Positions 13,584-14,554 of a stretch of 14,554 nucleotides of DNA are shown here, piece after piece. A program made the translations under genes and the position numbers. The stretch is from Helicobacteraceae bacterium. Its GTDB lineage: Bacteria; Campylobacterota; Campylobacteria; Campylobacterales; SZUA-545. The notes under the pieces are model-generated. The model had not been told where the DNA came from. It saw nothing but the letters and a program-made list of their open reading frames with translations, and ran no database searches. The DNA lies in NCBI GenBank assembly GCA_031275395.1, contig JAISOU010000066.1:1-14554 (forward strand). Direction: 5' to 3'. The first letter of the stretch is position 1. Every line of letters begins with the position of its first letter.

Positions 13584-14554
13584 TTAGTCGTTGATGATTT
13601 TCGCGATTCGCTCACGCGCCTGCTTAACTTGTTCAGGCGTAACGCTGGTTTTACCCGTAGAGTCGATCGTATATTCAAAAATGACAGAGTACTTAGTTTT
13701 TGATCCGTTCCGATAAGGATATGCACTTATGTTTAGCGGTCTTCTTTGACCAGCTATCTCAAATGCAAACATATTGCTGTCATTTACATCGCTTAATTTT
13801 TCAGTATTTATCAAGCCACGAAAATAGTCTCCAAGAAGCCTTTTGAAATTAGCATAAACGGCAGTTGCTGAATATTGGCTGCTAATTTCTCCTTGAAGCT
13901 CATAGTTTCTTTTGAGTTTTATTACATGTCCATTAAGCTTGTCTAGAATGAATTGGACATCCGCTTTTAATCTCTCAATGTCTGCTAACGACTCTTCGCT
14001 TGATGGTTCATACAAGCAAGTTCGCGGATAAGCAAATACTATTGTGTTGTTGTTTGGCTTTGTTACATTTATCTCAAATGTTACTCTGGTTTCTCTCTTC
14101 CAAGGTTCATATTCGACTTTACAGCTACTACTCTTGCAATATACGGTTTTCTTTCGGTCTAACCCAGTGCCATTAACATATTTAAGCGTGTATCCATGAT
14201 TGTTTTTGATTATATCTAGACCTCTATGAAAATAATCGCAAGTAGAATATGCATCACACTCGGCGAGCTGAACCTTGCCCCATAAAGTGTAATACCTATA
14301 GGTATTTTTCTCAATGGGAGGGAAAAAACTAAACTGCCGAATGGCGGAATTAATTGCATAATTAACTTCGTTCGAGATTGCATTTAGGTTTAATGATTTG
14401 CCGCTTATTGGATCGTTTTGCGGGAAATTTAATTTTAGTGTCGCAGAAGGATGCTGGTCGAGACTTATGACTTGCGATTCATAAGATTTTGAAACGCAAC
14501 CCGAAAAACTAAACAGCGCGATAAGCGCGACTATAGCGACCTTTACGCCGCTAC
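13584..14554 (-). CDS. Partial lipoprotein of unknown function, 5' end off the window
   Basis: The minus-strand frame is open from the right edge to a TAA at 13584, giving about 322 residues; only a few N-terminal residues are missing. The visible start, KVAIVALIALFSFSGC, is a lipoprotein signal peptide with an FSGC lipobox. No ATG, GTG or TTG occurs in frame until a TTG at 14015, which lies deep in the protein and should not be taken as the start. The middle part has several Cys (AECDAYSTCDYF, VYCKSSSCK) that could pair. A helical segment follows (SLADIERLKADVQFIL), then the C-terminal domain shared with the short paralogue downstream (SSQYSATAVYANFKRLLGDY, YPYRNGSK, IAKIIND). From about 13,680 to 14,490 it is about 33% GC, far below its surroundings. 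I do not recognise the family. Confidence 0.8.
   Translation of the reverse strand, partial: SGVKVAIVALIALFSFSGCVSKSYESQVISLDQHPSATLKLNFPQNDPISGKSLNLNAISNEVNYAINSAIRQFSFFPPIEKNTYRYYTLWGKVQLAECDAYSTCDYFHRGLDIIKNNHGYTLKYVNGTGLDRKKTVYCKSSSCKVEYEPWKRETRVTFEINVTKPNNNTIVFAYPRTCLYEPSSEESLADIERLKADVQFILDKLNGHVIKLKRNYELQGEISSQYSATAVYANFKRLLGDYFRGLINTEKLSDVNDSNMFAFEIAGQRRPLNISAYPYRNGSKTKYSVIFEYTIDSTGKTSVTPEQVKQARERIAKIIND

Noticed and set aside
14013-14015. TTG at 14015 as the start of a 143-residue protein
   Set aside because: The frame is open upstream to the window edge without a stop, and that upstream part encodes a lipoprotein signal peptide and continuous protein sequence.

Overview
The window looks like a chromosomal segment from a nitrogen-fixing bacterium, most likely a member of the Campylobacterota (Epsilonproteobacteria). 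The DEAD-box helicase (Q motif through HRIGRTGR), the short YdcH/DUF465 protein, and promoters with a clear -10 but little or no -35 all fit that group. This is a judgement from remembered family sequences; no search was run. Most of the window is roughly 50-60% GC and is saturated with the word CGATCG (hand count about 58). Two stretches lack that word: about 1-560 and about 13,670-14,554.

Left part (1-3,813). A partial plus-strand gene enters from the left edge. Facing it is a minus-strand run: DEAD-box RNA helicase, a translationally coupled 112-aa unknown, argJ (arginine biosynthesis) and a YdcH-like small protein, closed by a strong intrinsic terminator at about 376-409.

Middle (3,814-8,770). 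A divergent promoter region separates the helicase from a plus-strand lipoprotein. The lipoprotein gene overlaps tail-to-tail with a periplasmic SLT-type lytic transglycosylase. Upstream of that on the minus strand is a tightly overlapping set: SIR2-like protein, ClpX, and a PAS-containing protein with a degenerate kinase-like C-terminus.

Nif part (8,771-12,385). The SIR2-like gene is divergent from an overlapping plus-strand nif operon: nifB (FeMo-cofactor precursor synthesis, with a fused NifX/NafY-type domain), nifV (homocitrate synthase), a two-domain GNAT acetyltransferase, and a small DUF683/CCE_0567-type nif-associated protein. nifB and nifV supply the iron-sulfur core and the organic acid of FeMo-co. 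ClpX beside nif genes recalls Azotobacter vinelandii ClpX2, which controls NifB and NifEN levels, so the SIR2-ClpX-PAS set may be a nitrogenase proteostasis or regulatory module. That is the most interesting part of the window.

Right part (12,386-14,554). A gene-poor gap of about 280 bp is followed by minus-strand genes: one complete lipoprotein, a short 97-codon ORF, and a larger lipoprotein running off the right edge. The last two are homologous to each other over about 95 residues at the C-terminus. Most of the edge gene is about 33% GC, unlike everything else here, which suggests a mosaic or acquired segment. I saw no tRNA, rRNA, CRISPR array or insertion sequence.
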